DNA from: Micromussa lordhowensis
Taxonomy: Eukaryota; Cnidaria; Anthozoa; Scleractinia; Lobophylliidae
NCBI GenBank assembly: GCA_964020085.1
Contig: OZ026603.1
Location: 28,421,952 to 28,485,951 of the forward strand
Reading direction: 5' to 3'
DNA length: 64,000 nt
Shown here: in pieces, positions 11,660 through 23,105 of the stretch
How the letters are laid out: each line of letters starts with the position of its first letter
How positions within the stretch are numbered: position 1 is the stretch's first letter
The notes under the pieces: model-generated
Databases searched by the model: none
Told to the model about the DNA's origin: nothing
Seen by the model: the letters and a program-made list of their open reading frames with translations, nothing else
Translations under genes and position numbers: made by a program

Positions 11660-14390
11660 AATTCTAATCATATTTTTCACGAGCAGATTAGGAGCAAAAT
11701 GGCTTTTGACTTCGAAGTTGTCGAGATGTTATGACTGAATTATTTAAAACTTTTCATGCGTTTCGATTAATCAATCTTTTCGTGGGCCAGTTTTATAAAG
11801 AAATCCAACCTTATCGCCCTGATTTGGAACCATACTGACGGTTTTTTTAACAAGAAGCAAAAGAAAAATGACTCTCTATTTACCATGTTCTAAACAAGCA
11901 AGGGGCTGAGAGCAAATATTTAAAATCGATTAATTTGAAAAACTGAGCCTGCTACCTAACAGAGCATCTAAAAAGTGTTTTTTATCTTGGGTTATTTGCA
12001 AACATTAAGACATCGAGAGCCCCGCAAGGCGTCGCACTAGTTTGCTGAAGAGATAGATAGACGATAATAACAACAAATCGTTTGGGATAAATGGCCACAA
12101 GTGTGAGGAGTTTAATTAAAACTAAGGTTACAAACAAAGAAATAAATTCTCTTCAGGAAAAGGTGGGGTCAAAACGTTCGCCACCAGTAAAAACTAAAAT
12201 AAAATACTACCGTAAGATATGTTGATAGTCTGCGGTCGGTGACCGGGGAGGTGGAGGGAAAAACAACAAATACGTCTTAACGCTGAATGGTTCTTCTTGG
12301 GACGATGGCAATAGTAGAAGAGGGCCGCTTGTACGAGATAACCAAGCTTTTGTACTTGACCGTGACACGCGCCCATTTTTCATTGGCCAGGAAACTTTCA
12401 TTGTTGCCAGATTAGGACAACCCGCAAACTGATAAAACATAGGAAATGCCTGGCGATAAAATAACATAAATCTTTCGGTTATCGGCATAATGTTTTTTTT
12501 TTCAGTGTTTTTTGTGTAGACACAAAGATGTAATGCACTTTTGAGAAGCTGTGATTTAAGAAACCTTTGCATGGTTTGGAGCTAACACCACTCTGTATAT
12601 CACAGCAGCTTTTTAAAATTGTATTACGTCTTTGCATTTGAACCAAAAACGCAAACATTTGGTAAACTTACTAACGTTCAGATGCTCTTTTAGAAACCAG
12701 GTTCAATTTTACAAATTAGGGTTTTCGGCGAAATCTAAACAAACAATCCTTGCTTTTCGTGTCAATAACGTTAGTGGAGCAACACCCCTAGCAATTTTTC
12801 TGACCTTGAATGACCTTCAATTTATTTGATGCAAACAAAATGTAAATTATTTTCGCACACGCTTCTAGCTACCTAAGGTCATTGTTCAATCGAAAGTAAT
12901 TCACCTCTTTGTTATAATTGATATAAGCTTATACTTAATCTAATAAATGTACTTATAAGGATTTTGTATATTTTTCTACACAGATACATCTGGCCCGGAC
13001 CAATGGACGAAAGGATGAGAGTGCCTCGTGGGTGACAAAGATTGACTGCTTACATGAAATAGATTCTGGATGAAACAAATGGATTCATAACACATGTTTG
13101 TTCCCTGTGCTTCAGTTAGGTAGATAATAGAAATATCACTAATTGAGCTGTACCGGTGATCAAAACATAGGTGTAATTATTATATATAAACAAAAGCTTC
13201 TGATATAAAATAATGCTCAGCTTTCAAGTGAACCAACTACATGACCGGCGAATCGTCTGGCTTTATAATGAAATTCTCTCAAGAAGCACTTAAAGAAATT
13301 AGGGATTACACTGATGAGAATTTATCTTGATGATACACCAGATTTATCAAACGACGATCTTGATAATGAAATTTACATGCTTAGCTTTGACTTTAGTTCA
13401 CCACTTTTCAAAAAAATATATATCTCAATCTTGCTTCCAAATTATGTGCAAAGGTCTACAAAAAGACGACTGGAGGCTTTAAAAATTTCTGTTCATAGCG
13501 GAATTCGACAGCGACATTGTTTATTTGCTTAGTTTTGATCAATAGCAAAGGCCTGGTTAAATATTTATTTGTCTTCGTTGAAATTCTTATGCGTTTATTT
13601 TGTTCCGAGAGCTAGTATATACATATTACAGACTTATTTCAATATTCTAGATATTTGACGATGAAAATTAACGACTGTAATACGAGGTAACGTGGCTGTT
13701 TTTGTGACAGCACTATAAGTTCAGATTTAAATGCGATGAAGCTTCTTTGTCTTGTTTAAGTTTTTAAACTTTACAATGCTGTCATAGAGGCGTAACATTG
13801 TCCATGATTTTGATCGTTAATTTTTATCTCAAGTTTCTGCGAAAGGTAAAATTAAATTTCGTTGTAATTTCAATCCGTCTACAGTCAAACAGTAGGTTTT
13901 AATTTTCTGTAAATATTTGCTTGTTATTTGTAGCTACTTAGGTGGATGTTTTATCTCCAATTGGCATTTTGACACTTTGCAATTGTTAATCAAGAAGAAT
14001 TTTGCACTATGCATTTGATGCATTATTGTAAACGTCTGCTTATTTCTATTGATCTTTGTACTTAGAGATATTTCTCATTAGAGTAGTACAGAGAAATGCA
14101 ATTAATAGTATATTGACATTTGTAAATAGTTTAATTAAGAAACAAAATAAACAAACAATTGAAATCAATAAATGAGTAATGCTTTATTTACAAGAGAAAC
14201 TCAAAAAAATCGCGCTTTTGAAAGGGACCTGGAAACTAGTCGGAATGTAGGCTCTCTCTTTTACTATTTTTTTACTATGTAGGGTTGCCGAGCCGGGAAA
14301 AAATTCTGAACTTTTAAATAGGGTCTAGCAACAAATCAAATTAAAATATGTCATTTGATGGGTGGAATCCATCCAGTTCCAAACTGCAGA

Positions 14391-14607
14391 TTTTTCCCGC
14401 CAAAAGACTTAGTTTCTTTTTGATTCATTGACAGACTCCACTCAAAAGAGCAGACGTTTTTCCCGCCAAAAGACTTAGCTTATTTTTGACTTATTGACAT
14501 ACTCCATTTAAAGAGCAAACTTTTTTCCCGCCAAAAGACTTAGTTTTTTCCGATGCTATATCTGGCTCCTTTCAAAACCGCCTCCATTTTCCCGCCAAAA
14601 GACTTCG
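14391..14607. repeat. 65-bp minisatellite, four copies, with E2F-like core
   Basis: The core TTTTTCCCGCCAAAAGACTT starts at about 14391, 14457 and 14522, with a slightly shorter copy at about 14587, giving periods of 66, 65 and 64 bases. The spacers are similar between the first three copies (TTGATTCATTGACAGACTCC type) and diverge before the fourth. The core contains TTTCCCGCCAAA, which matches the E2F consensus. Confidence 0.85.
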
Positions 14608-14849
14608 TCGAGGCTTTACAACACATTTCTACTTCGAGACGGCGGTTTCACGATTTTATTCAGTACATGTTTGCAGTGTCACTTGGCTACGAGAGTTCAA
14701 ATCAAGCAGCTTTCGTGGCCGCTTCACAACTGACGACAAACTTTCACAAGTTCCATCCTGCAAAGCAAAAGAGAACCAACATTACAAAGATCAAAATGCT
14801 ATGATATTAACTCATAGCTTGAACCCAAGCAGTACAAAATATAAATTGT

Positions 14850-15005
14850 GGGCGTCTTTAAACACGAAATGGCGAAATGGCACTCACATGTAACAATGTG
14901 GGATACGGCTAACCCATACAATTACTGAGAGCTAATCACCTTCAAGTCAGTGATATTTAGGCTAACTGGAGTGATATTTCACCATTTCGTGTTTTAAACA
15001 CACCC
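14850..15005. mobile_element. MITE with 9-bp target-site duplication (Mutator-like)
   Basis: A 156-bp element with terminal inverted repeats of about 28 bases (left GGGCGTCTTTAAACACGAAA; right end is the imperfect complement ending AAACACACCC). It is flanked by identical 9-base direct repeats ATAAATTGT at 14841-14849 and 15006-15014. A 9-bp duplication is usual for Mutator-type transposases. No ORF. Confidence 0.85.
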
Positions 15006-15014
15006 ATAAATTGT

Positions 15015-18000
15015 AAACTAAAGTGCTACTATGATAACATTTTGACCCCTAAATGCAACACATCTGCAGCTATAACAATTTCTGTTCCCATGGCAACCCA
15101 CTCTTTTCCAGCCCCCTCTAGTCTGATATCAATATTTTAGTGATTTTAAGCTTGCAAAACATTGGGCAAGGCTATGAACTCAACCTAATGTATTTACATG
15201 TACAGTGTATATGCTTGGTGGATTATGCAGATGAGGCACCATTGGCAAATATCAATATAGAACAGAAAAGCCTTTAATATTGTGGCAGTCTGGCACATAG
15301 TATGTTGCCATGGTAACAAAAATTGTTAAGCTCATATTGCGGAGCACGTCTAGTATAATCTTACAGTAAAAATTCAAACATTTATTATACAAATTGACTG
15401 AGATATCCTTGTTTATCATATTTGAGTGTATGACATCATCACTTGGCTAATTTGCATATGTTAAAAACTTGAATATCTCTGGAACGAAAAGAGATATTTG
15501 AAAACAGTAAACAGCATTTTTACCCTTGTGCAGACTACTCGTTTATGTCTTAAAATGGCTCAGATTTGAAGGATGCGATTTTCGTCATAGTGGCACTTAT
15601 CAATCTAGACATTGCCATTTACATGTGCTGGGCTTTTTGAACACTGAATTTATTTTGGTTGAAGGACTAACTTTCTGTTTTCCTAAGTCTAAATTTCAAA
15701 TTTCAACCTCATAAGTTGTGCCAAGAATGCATACATGCATGCATACATTTGAATCCTTTGGTTTCGTTATTACATTTAAAACGTACAGCAGAAAAACATT
15801 TTCTTCCATTAACAACTGGAAAAATTGTTAAAAGCACTAAAACCTGCAGTAGTGTGTTAAGTCCAAGTATTCGGCGCGAAATAAGACAAAGTTTCAAAAT
15901 GTCAAGAATAATGTTTTCTGGCCAAGGCTAAATATTTTTATTTTTCTGCTGATTTTATAATATCCTTGAAATGTCTTCAAATATTCTTGTGAATTTCTGT
16001 TTTAGAATGTTTTTGGGCATTAATTACCAGTGTTTGGTGTCTAGATGGCATTGAAGTAATTTTTGAGCCAGACTGCAGGCAATAAAGCTTGATATGACAC
16101 ACACAACTTGATGCAAACATGTTATAAAGATGTTTGTTTACAAACATTGTTTTTGTTATTTCAATGCTCAAAACGTTAAACAAAAGAATTTTATCTTTCA
16201 CCAGCCAATAGTTCTCTGGTTGGCATATTAATAACAATAGGTGGCATCAGTGATATCTTTGCTATTAGCATGGAACATCTGGCTAGGGCTGTTTTTTTAC
16301 GGCTAAGTTTGCTGTTTTTTTTAAGGGTTTAGTTAAATCATATTACTTCATTGTGTTTACAAATCTTCGACAAGCAAAATTATACTCTTTTCAAAATCTC
16401 AGCCTCGGGGTTATGTTTAAAAATTCCGGAAATTTAACCCTCAATATTCTTATAAACTATTTTCTTATATAAAGAGTGTATCAAACACGAAAGACCGTGT
16501 TTGACCACACATCCAAACACCAGGAAGAGAGTTGAAAATATGAAGCATAGCGGAGTATGTTTAACGAACTTCAAGGTGTTTGGAAATGTGGTCAAACATG
16601 GTCTTAAGTGTTTGATATATCTTCTCAATCAAAACTAAAACGGTAGGAGAAAATGGAAAAAGGTGGGAGAAAATGGAGAAATAGACTTGTAACCATCTAT
16701 TCTTATTAACATCAGATATCCAAACAGTGTCGTGGTCATGATTTCCTTTGTCTAAACTTGATGCAATATTACTGAGTTTGAAAGGACAAAGTTTAAAAAT
16801 GTGTTATAGAATTAATTACAGTCAAATCACACCACTAACAACAAAAACAATAAAGATATGCTTTCCATTTTCTGTGAATACTCCGCAAAGATTTCACGAA
16901 ATCTACATCCAAAATTCACGCATTTAATTATTTTATAAAATGTCCCTCACTCTACAGTTTTGGTCTTTAATTCACTTCATTTTGGTATTTGCAACGTATT
17001 CAACCTTCAAAAAGACAACTGAATTTTTACTTAATTCATACTGAACAATATACGTAACCATAGCACTAACAACAACATCACATTGCATTTGATCAAGCCT
17101 GATTTTCCCAGATCCATTCGATACTGTGCATTCAAATTTTCATGCAATACAATTGTGTTGAAAAGCTTCCCTGTTAATTTATATGCTTCTCGAATCTCAC
17201 TTGCTAAAGTTCCTCAGGTTATAAGCCCTTCACCAATGAGATATAAATTCTTCAGAGTAAAGCTCTCGGCTATTGTAGAAATTTTTTACAAGAAGGGATT
17301 CTACATGTATCTCAGTAGTCAAAACTAAAATTGTGACATTGTAACTGAATTCCTTCTTTCCGGAACATTTAGTCAGAATTTTTCATCAAAGATCTTTCAA
17401 CAGACGAAACGGCTAAAAGCCACCCAAGAAAAAGTCACTGTTGTTTCACTCAAACCCTGATTCTTTTCGAAGCTTACATACGCCTGTTGAAAGGACTATA
17501 TTTCAAAACATTTTTTCCAGAAATCATCCTTGTTCCAATTAGATAGGTAACTGCTGTTGTTGCTATGGTTATTAATCATGAAACAACAACTACAACTAAA
17601 GCAAAAATCACCCACATGGGGAAGAGATTTGTTTACAGACATTACTTTTGTTATTTAAATGTTCAAAACATTAAACAAAAGAATTCTTTGTTTCACCAAC
17701 CAATAGTTGGCTGGCATATTAATAACAATAGGTGACTCCACTGATATCTTTGCTATATCGAAAAGAAAGGTTTACTTTCAAAAGCAGCACTACAAAGCTA
17801 AAGTAGCCAATACGATCCTCTTACAGTAGCATTTAAAGCGATAAGAAGTCAATCACTAAATAAGCAAGTAGCTAGGCTTCATCACTTTTTAGTCATTCGT
17901 GCAAATTACCGATTTCAGTCGAGGAGAACCAGATAACATTTGCATAAAGACTGCCATTTTACTTTTCTTGGTAAATGTACATGTATTTAGCCCCGAAGTA

Positions 18001-19250
18001 AGTTTGTGTTTATGTTTAACTCTCCTAGAAAAAAAAACTTCGCAAAATAAAAGGGGGCATTACTGTTATCGTTGCTATTGATATTCATGTTGCTTTGCGA
18101 TTCAGTAATAATTCAAACATGCCTTTAGCCGCTTAGTTTTTTTTTTCATATTTATAATAAGAAGGTAATGATCGTACATACCTTAGCCAGTGTGGTTTAC
18201 ATTGTTTTGTCCATCCGTTGTTGTGTTTTCTTGTAAGAATTCGGAATCACTAGATTGTCACTGTAGCCCTATCCCTTAACTGTTGGGAACAAATTTTAAT
18301 CAATCAATGTGTGGTAGCTTATTTGTTATTTTAACAATGACTTTCCACAAAAGGTATATTACACAAGATTTTCTTCTGGGACTTAGAAATTTTTGGTGGG
18401 AGTGAAATCCTAAACAGTCCATCTACATGACGTTAGCAAGTCAAAAGCTTGTGAAAATCTGTTGAACAATTCTGACCCAGAGAAAGGTTTCTTTCTTTCT
18501 AAACATCGACCCTGTCAGAACCCCAGGCAGATTAAAAAATATATCCACCCATTTACAACCATCTACACATATCCAACTTTACATTATCAGCATTAGTTAT
18601 CAGCATTAGTTACCACTGAATGAAGGCATTTGCCTCATAAATACATGATAATGGTTCTCTTTGCCATTAGAAAGCACTTAGAATATAACAGAAAAAAAGC
18701 ACCTTTAAATTTAAAAAAGTCCTAACTTACCATAACAGATGCTCTTTCAACACAGACTTGGGAATCGAACATCACCTTCTGCCCTCAAGCTATAGAAAGA
18801 AAAAAAAAACAGAAAAATTATGATACAAACACTGATTCAATGAAAGCCACTCGACAACTACACATCTTCAACCCTTCACAAAAATTCAACGTCTTGTAAT
18901 GGATTGGCACCACATTATAATAGTTTTGAAGTTATATCTCAAATTTTTGTGGACGATCAAAATGTACTCATACATGTAGTAAAGTGTTTTTTTCCCAAAG
19001 GCAGATTCAGAAAATAATATTTTGAACAATCCCACTTTGTGGAGAATAGGAGGAGAAATATTGTCAGAACAACTTTTTGATAATGCAATTTTTTTTCAAA
19101 TGATTAAACCCTGTATCATGAACAAGATAAATTTTTCTGATCTTGAAAATCCCAGCTTTGGCCAAGCCCGTTTCTATTTCATTACCTACAACCTATTTGA
19201 TGATTTTGTAGCTTAATGAATAGTTATTTTGTATTGGACTTATTACCTTA
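15015..19250. other. Intergenic DNA with no recognised gene
   Basis: Apart from the direct repeat pair above, this 4.2-kb stretch is AT-rich and has only short open frames without splice support or recognisable similarity. Confidence 0.4.
16131..17755. repeat. Direct repeat pair about 1.5 kb apart
   Basis: The segments 16131-16265 and 17629-17755 are similar along their length. They share TTTGTTTACA, CAAAACRTTAAACAAAAGAA, the CAATAGTT region and GGCATATTAATAACAATAGG, ending in GATATCTTTGCTAT. They are either two copies of one dispersed element or a local duplication. The DNA between them holds no recognised gene. Confidence 0.75.
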
Positions 19251-19464
19251 TCAGCAGATAAGCAGTGAGGAGGTAACAGCTTGACACAAGTAACACAAAT
19301 AAGGCAGGAAACTTACAAAAGTATAATGCATTCTAGTGTTATTTTAGGTTAAGCAGCTAAGCAGATATCTGCATCCAGTTATTTGAATAATTAGGCTGTT
19401 TATTAAGTTTCGTGCCTTATTTGTGTTAATCCAAACTGTTACCTCCTCGCTGCTTATCTGCTGA
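19251..19464. mobile_element. Foldback MITE with about 33-bp terminal repeats
   Basis: The left end begins TCAGCAGATAAGCAGTGAGG and the right end is its complement with one to two mismatches, ending CTTATCTGCTGA at 19464. A second inverted pair lies inside (ACACAAATAAGGC near 19293 and GCCTTATTTGTGT near 19411). The total is 214 bp with no ORF. Confidence 0.85.
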
Positions 19465-20239
19465 AAATGATGTTAGACAATGATACAAACTGTGAAACAC
19501 CGGCCTACAGCTGTACATACCCAAACCCTGCCAAAAGATGCAGATTTCAAGAAGGAAAAAAAGAGACTCATCAGAACAAGTGGTAGCGACCACTGCAAAA
19601 ACGTTGACTTCCAATACTCACCATTGAATATTGTGCTTCGTGGCTTCGCCTAAGCGAGTCGTCTAATTACACTGCAAACGGTGACCTAGCTAGCGTTAAA
19701 AGCTTCTCTTCCATATCAGTGTAATACGTCTTTTCGTCCGACATTTTGAATTATTATGAGGATTACCGCGGTGCACTCATTCCCAGACTCCCGTTCCCGG
19801 TTTTTAGTAACAAAACATATAGCACAAAATATTTAAATCTTCGCCTTCAACGCAGATTTCAGATTTCAGATCTGCTGATGAAGATACGCTACACTCATAA
19901 AAATGGCTAAAGCATATTTGAAAATGCTTGGCCGCCGGCAACACAACACCCTTACTTAAGTCTAACTTGGTGACCCTAAAGGCCTCAAGCTATTTATGAA
20001 GATACCTTTCTATTTTTCTACCAGGAAATAAATTCGAGTATTGCACTGCTGTCCAAAAAAAACATTTGTCTTTCATATACTTCAGCGAACAGGGCAGGCA
20101 TCGCAGTCTTCTGTTGTTTTTTTTTCACGGAAGTTTTAACCGAGCACTTAATCCGATTATACGCACAAGGAGTGCAACATAAAAGATTTAAAAGAATCAA
20201 AGAATGGAAATAAGTTCTTGGCAATATAACTCGGCCAAT

Positions 20240-20476
20240 TAGGCTATTTACAGTTGTGTGCTTAGCTACCTGGCCATGAATGCAAGCGAGGCTGGAGGTG
20301 ACCTTGCTTTGATACAGACCTTGAAGCTTTTCTCATGTAAATGTAAACTAGTTAGCATGAGAACAACTTGATTTGCACAATAAAAGCAGAGAGGTCTGTA
20401 TCAAAACAAGGTCAACTCCAGCCTCGCTGCCAGTCAGAGGCCAGGTCACTTTGCCAACAACTGTAAAATGGTCTAT
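20240..20476. mobile_element. Foldback MITE with long imperfect arms
   Basis: The left arm (about 20240-20321) and right arm (about 20392-20476) are imperfect reverse complements. They share TTTACAGTTGT, ACCTGGCC, GCGAGGCTGGA, GACCTTG and GATACAGACC. About 237 bp, noncoding. Confidence 0.8.
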
Positions 20477-21440
20477 TGAAACACATCCAAGAAAACTTCA
20501 AACAAGTGCATGTACAACAAGGCGAGAACGAGCTAGACATTTTAAAACATACACATCAAGTAAAACGGAAATCAAAAAAGGAAACAAATACAAACAAGTC
20601 TGGAATTATGCGGAAGTGACATCCATAAGTCAAAAGAGCTGAAACTTTTGAACTGTTCAATTTAGCATCAAACGCGTGTACCTTGTGCTTGGTCGCCAAA
20701 TTAGGTATTCGTTGGTTGAAGTTATCTTTGTTTCGGTCCATTCAGTGCCTGTCCAGGAAACTCTATATCGGCCTCGTCAACACTCTCCTGGCCTCCTGTT
20801 TCAATGTAACAGACTTTTCGTTGTTTGTTTTCTCTGACATAAGCGGAAGACCGACATCGAGAGTCAACGAAGATGGTGGCAAGCGAGCTGAATAATTAGT
20901 AGCATCTGCACGCGTGTTTTGGAACATATTTGCAATGCAAATGATAAATGAGATATTCGCGCCGGTTTAAGCACATCAATATTGTAGCTAAGATTTGAGT
21001 TTAAAGTTTCACTGGTTTCGACTCTGAAACATCCCATATGTTATAAACAATTTGTAAAACGATTTACTGTTTATTATGCCACTTTGCGTTCTTTCTTCAC
21101 TTTTTATACGCGTGCAAAATGATGTAAAATCGTCTAATAATGATGAAACAAAAAAAATGGCAAAGGGTGTGGCAAGCGTAAGTTATAAAAAGTGTTACGC
21201 CGTGAAATGACGCTTAATCGTGTATAAGGGATGGAGACAGATTCTGGGGCCCATTTCTCGAAAGCCCCGGAAACTTTTCAGGCCCGCGAAGCCATTTTTA
21301 GCTCTGTAGTAATAAGGTTTCAGATTTTCTACGGCTTTTCGAGACCTTCGAGAAACGGGCCCCTGTGCACGGTTGCTGGTTTTCTAAGTCAGGTCTCGAC
21401 AAATTTGTAGTACTTGAAACTCGCAGGGATAAAGTCTGCA

Positions 21441-21709
21441 TACCAGCCAAGTGGTCCATCAGGCCGAAGCTTATCCCGGTGTCGGTACCAGGAAGCAACT
21501 AGGAGTATTTCTGCTCCCCTTGGATGGTTACAGGGCTACCCCCAGCATTACGCTCGCTGGTACTAATTTATTCACCTGGTTGGGAGAGGCACTGTGAGAG
21601 TAAAGTGTCTTGCCCAAGAACACAACGCAACGTTCCCGGCCAAGGCTCGAACCCAGACCGCACGAAGCGGAGACAAGCGCCCTAACCATGAGGCCAGAGC
21701 ACCTCCCAC
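21441..21709 (-). mobile_element. tRNA-derived SINE, family 2 (copy 1)
   Basis: On the minus strand the element reads from a tRNA-like head (GGCCTCATGGTTAGGGCGCT, then GGGTTCGAGCC) into the body TTCTTGGGCAAGACACTTTA, a stretch related to GGTAACCCTG, and a tail near GGCCTGATGGACCACTTGGC. It is the same family as the copy at 45356-45663. Confidence 0.8.
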
Positions 21710-21915
21710 ATCGCAGGGAAAACTAAGGTCAGGTGAAAATCGTACAATTTTTATCTTAGAATTTCAAGACCACTTTGGCACTAGCGACTGCCTGTGGTTC
21801 ATCTGGTTCCGAGAGACAAACAAAAGACGAAATAAGGCCTTCATGTAGTCGTTTTGCCAAATGCCATCTCTCATTTCGCAGCTGCCTTGCATGTTTTTGT
21901 AAGCTAAACTCTGGT

Positions 21916-22118
21916 CAAACGGACTCGCAAGTTGCGTAGAGACTTGCGTTGGATGACCAAACGGATGCGCAAGTTTCCTCGCAAGTACACACAAGTCGCA
22001 AAAAATCCATTTCAAGGCTGACATGTCCTGAATTTTGTGTTGACTTGGGTTGGGTGACCAAACGGTGAAAAACCCAAGATCCAAGTTTTTAACTTGCGTC
22101 GACTTGCGAGTCCGTTTG
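21916..22118. mobile_element. Foldback MITE, 17-bp perfect terminal repeats
   Basis: The terminal repeat CAAACGGACTCGCAAGT at 21916-21932 is matched perfectly in inverted orientation at 22102-22118. The interior has repeated GACTTG and CTTGCG motifs and further TGACCAAACGG copies. 203 bp, noncoding. Confidence 0.85.
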
Positions 22119-22313
22119 GTTGCATATTGCTTTAAGGGAGTAATATCACCGCAGGATGGTGCATCTTGCAAAATGTTGGTTTGGAAAAAGCGTTAAAAAG
22201 AAACAAAGCAGATCACTGAGACATGAACCACTTTCATTTCCCATAACAGCCTTAGTGTGACGTGCAAATAAAGTTGTTGTAAGCTACTTACAAGCCAAAG
22301 TTACCATCATGGC

Positions 22314-23105
22314 CTATAAATGCAAATTGTTGTAAATTCGTTTCAAGTCAAAATGATACACAGTTCGGTAAAATTGATTGAAATCTTCTGAAAGTCCTTG
22401 TAAAAGGCTAACAAAAAATAAAGCGAGCAGGAAAAATGTTAGCCACTCCACAAAGTTGCTCGTCACATGTTCTGTGTAGAATTCAGTTGTAGCGTTGAAC
22501 TGGAGCCAAAGAGCCTGCAGATATGTCCAGGATTGAATCCTAATGAGATTCAAATTCCTTATGATAAGAATCACAAAGTGTCCTCATTGGTAATAAGTCA
22601 CCAAAACACACATAATTATGTCGAATATGAAGAAATATGAAAATGTCAAATAACCCTGCCACTGAATATGAAGTACTAATCAAACAATACTTGCGTTCAA
22701 TCCTGGATATAAGTGAGAGCCTGGGCACAAGGGTTTCCAGTGAGTGAAAGGTGATAGACCAATTTCGATATATTAAAATTCAGCCGAAAACAATAGACGT
22801 CAGTACGAGGCTCTGGGGAAAAACTACAGAGTTTGTGGGGTTTATACCCCAGAGCCTCGTGCTAAGGTCTATTGACTCTATTGTGTTAGGCTGAATTTTA
22901 ATATAAGATTGTCCAAACTTTCAAGATCACGTGAATGATACCGCTAACCGTTAACACGCAAGTTATCAGGAGTGGAATGAAAACATTCCTTTCAAGGTTT
23001 ATTGAGTTCAAATGTGACGGCGGCTTCCAGAAAACAGTATGCAATTCCACAAAGACCAAGGATCAATCTTCTAACGAAATGAACGATTCTCAGTGGCCCA
23101 TACTC
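22314..23105 (-). pseudogene. DRAM-like exon-2 relic (E)
   Basis: Degenerate copy of the second exon of the DRAM-like genes, closest by eye to gene D. It starts after an acceptor-like CTATTAG at 23106-23112. The first open stretch contains IVHFVRRLILGLCGIAYC, matching helix 4 of D (LHYVGRILVGISGITYC). It runs into a TGA at about 22992-22994. The plus-one frame then continues the homology with a helix-5 segment ending TVSGIIHVILKVW (D: VSGLLHVTMDVL). A foldback element (22770-22904) follows. The helix-6 segment resumes at about 22500 with NFVEWLTFFLLALFFVSLLQ (D: DISEWLMFFLFAVFSATYF) and runs to a stop at 22314. No matching exon 1 is seen upstream between 23106 and 24389. Frameshift, insertion and missing exon 1 together indicate a pseudogene. 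Confidence 0.75.
22770..22904. mobile_element. Foldback MITE inside relic E
   Basis: The ends ATATTAAAATTCAGCC (22770-22785) and GGCTGAATTTTAATAT (22889-22904) are perfect complements. Inside, CAATAGAC, CACGAGG-like and GCTCTGGGG segments pair as well. About 135 bp. It separates helix-5 and helix-6 remnants of relic E. Confidence 0.85.

Larger units (their letters stand above)
9225..13073 (+). other. Candidate exons of an unidentified spliced transcript
   Basis: Three short segments are bounded by good splice signals on the plus strand: 9225-9292 (acceptor TTTCTTGCAG, donor CAG|GTAACA), 10505-10584 (acceptor CTATTTCCAG, donor AAG|GTGAGT) and 12984-13073 (acceptor TTTTTCTACACAG, open to a TGA). 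A further open segment ends at 8521 with donor AAG|GTAAGA. The first two each have an open frame entering in phase 1 and leaving in phase 0; the last is open in phase 0 (29 codons) or phase 2. The phases therefore allow 9225 to 12984 or 10505 to 12984, but not 9225 to 10505, so they may be alternative exons or a noncoding RNA. No protein family is recognised, and short open frames of this size can occur by chance. Confidence 0.25.

Noticed and set aside
11309..11734. Frames of 123 (minus) and 78 (plus) codons
   Set aside because: Both are read through a tRNA-derived SINE and have no family similarity.
12194..12572. Minus-strand frames of 60 and 121 codons near a CCAAT sequence
   Set aside because: No splice context or recognisable domain, and the two frames overlap each other; judged chance.
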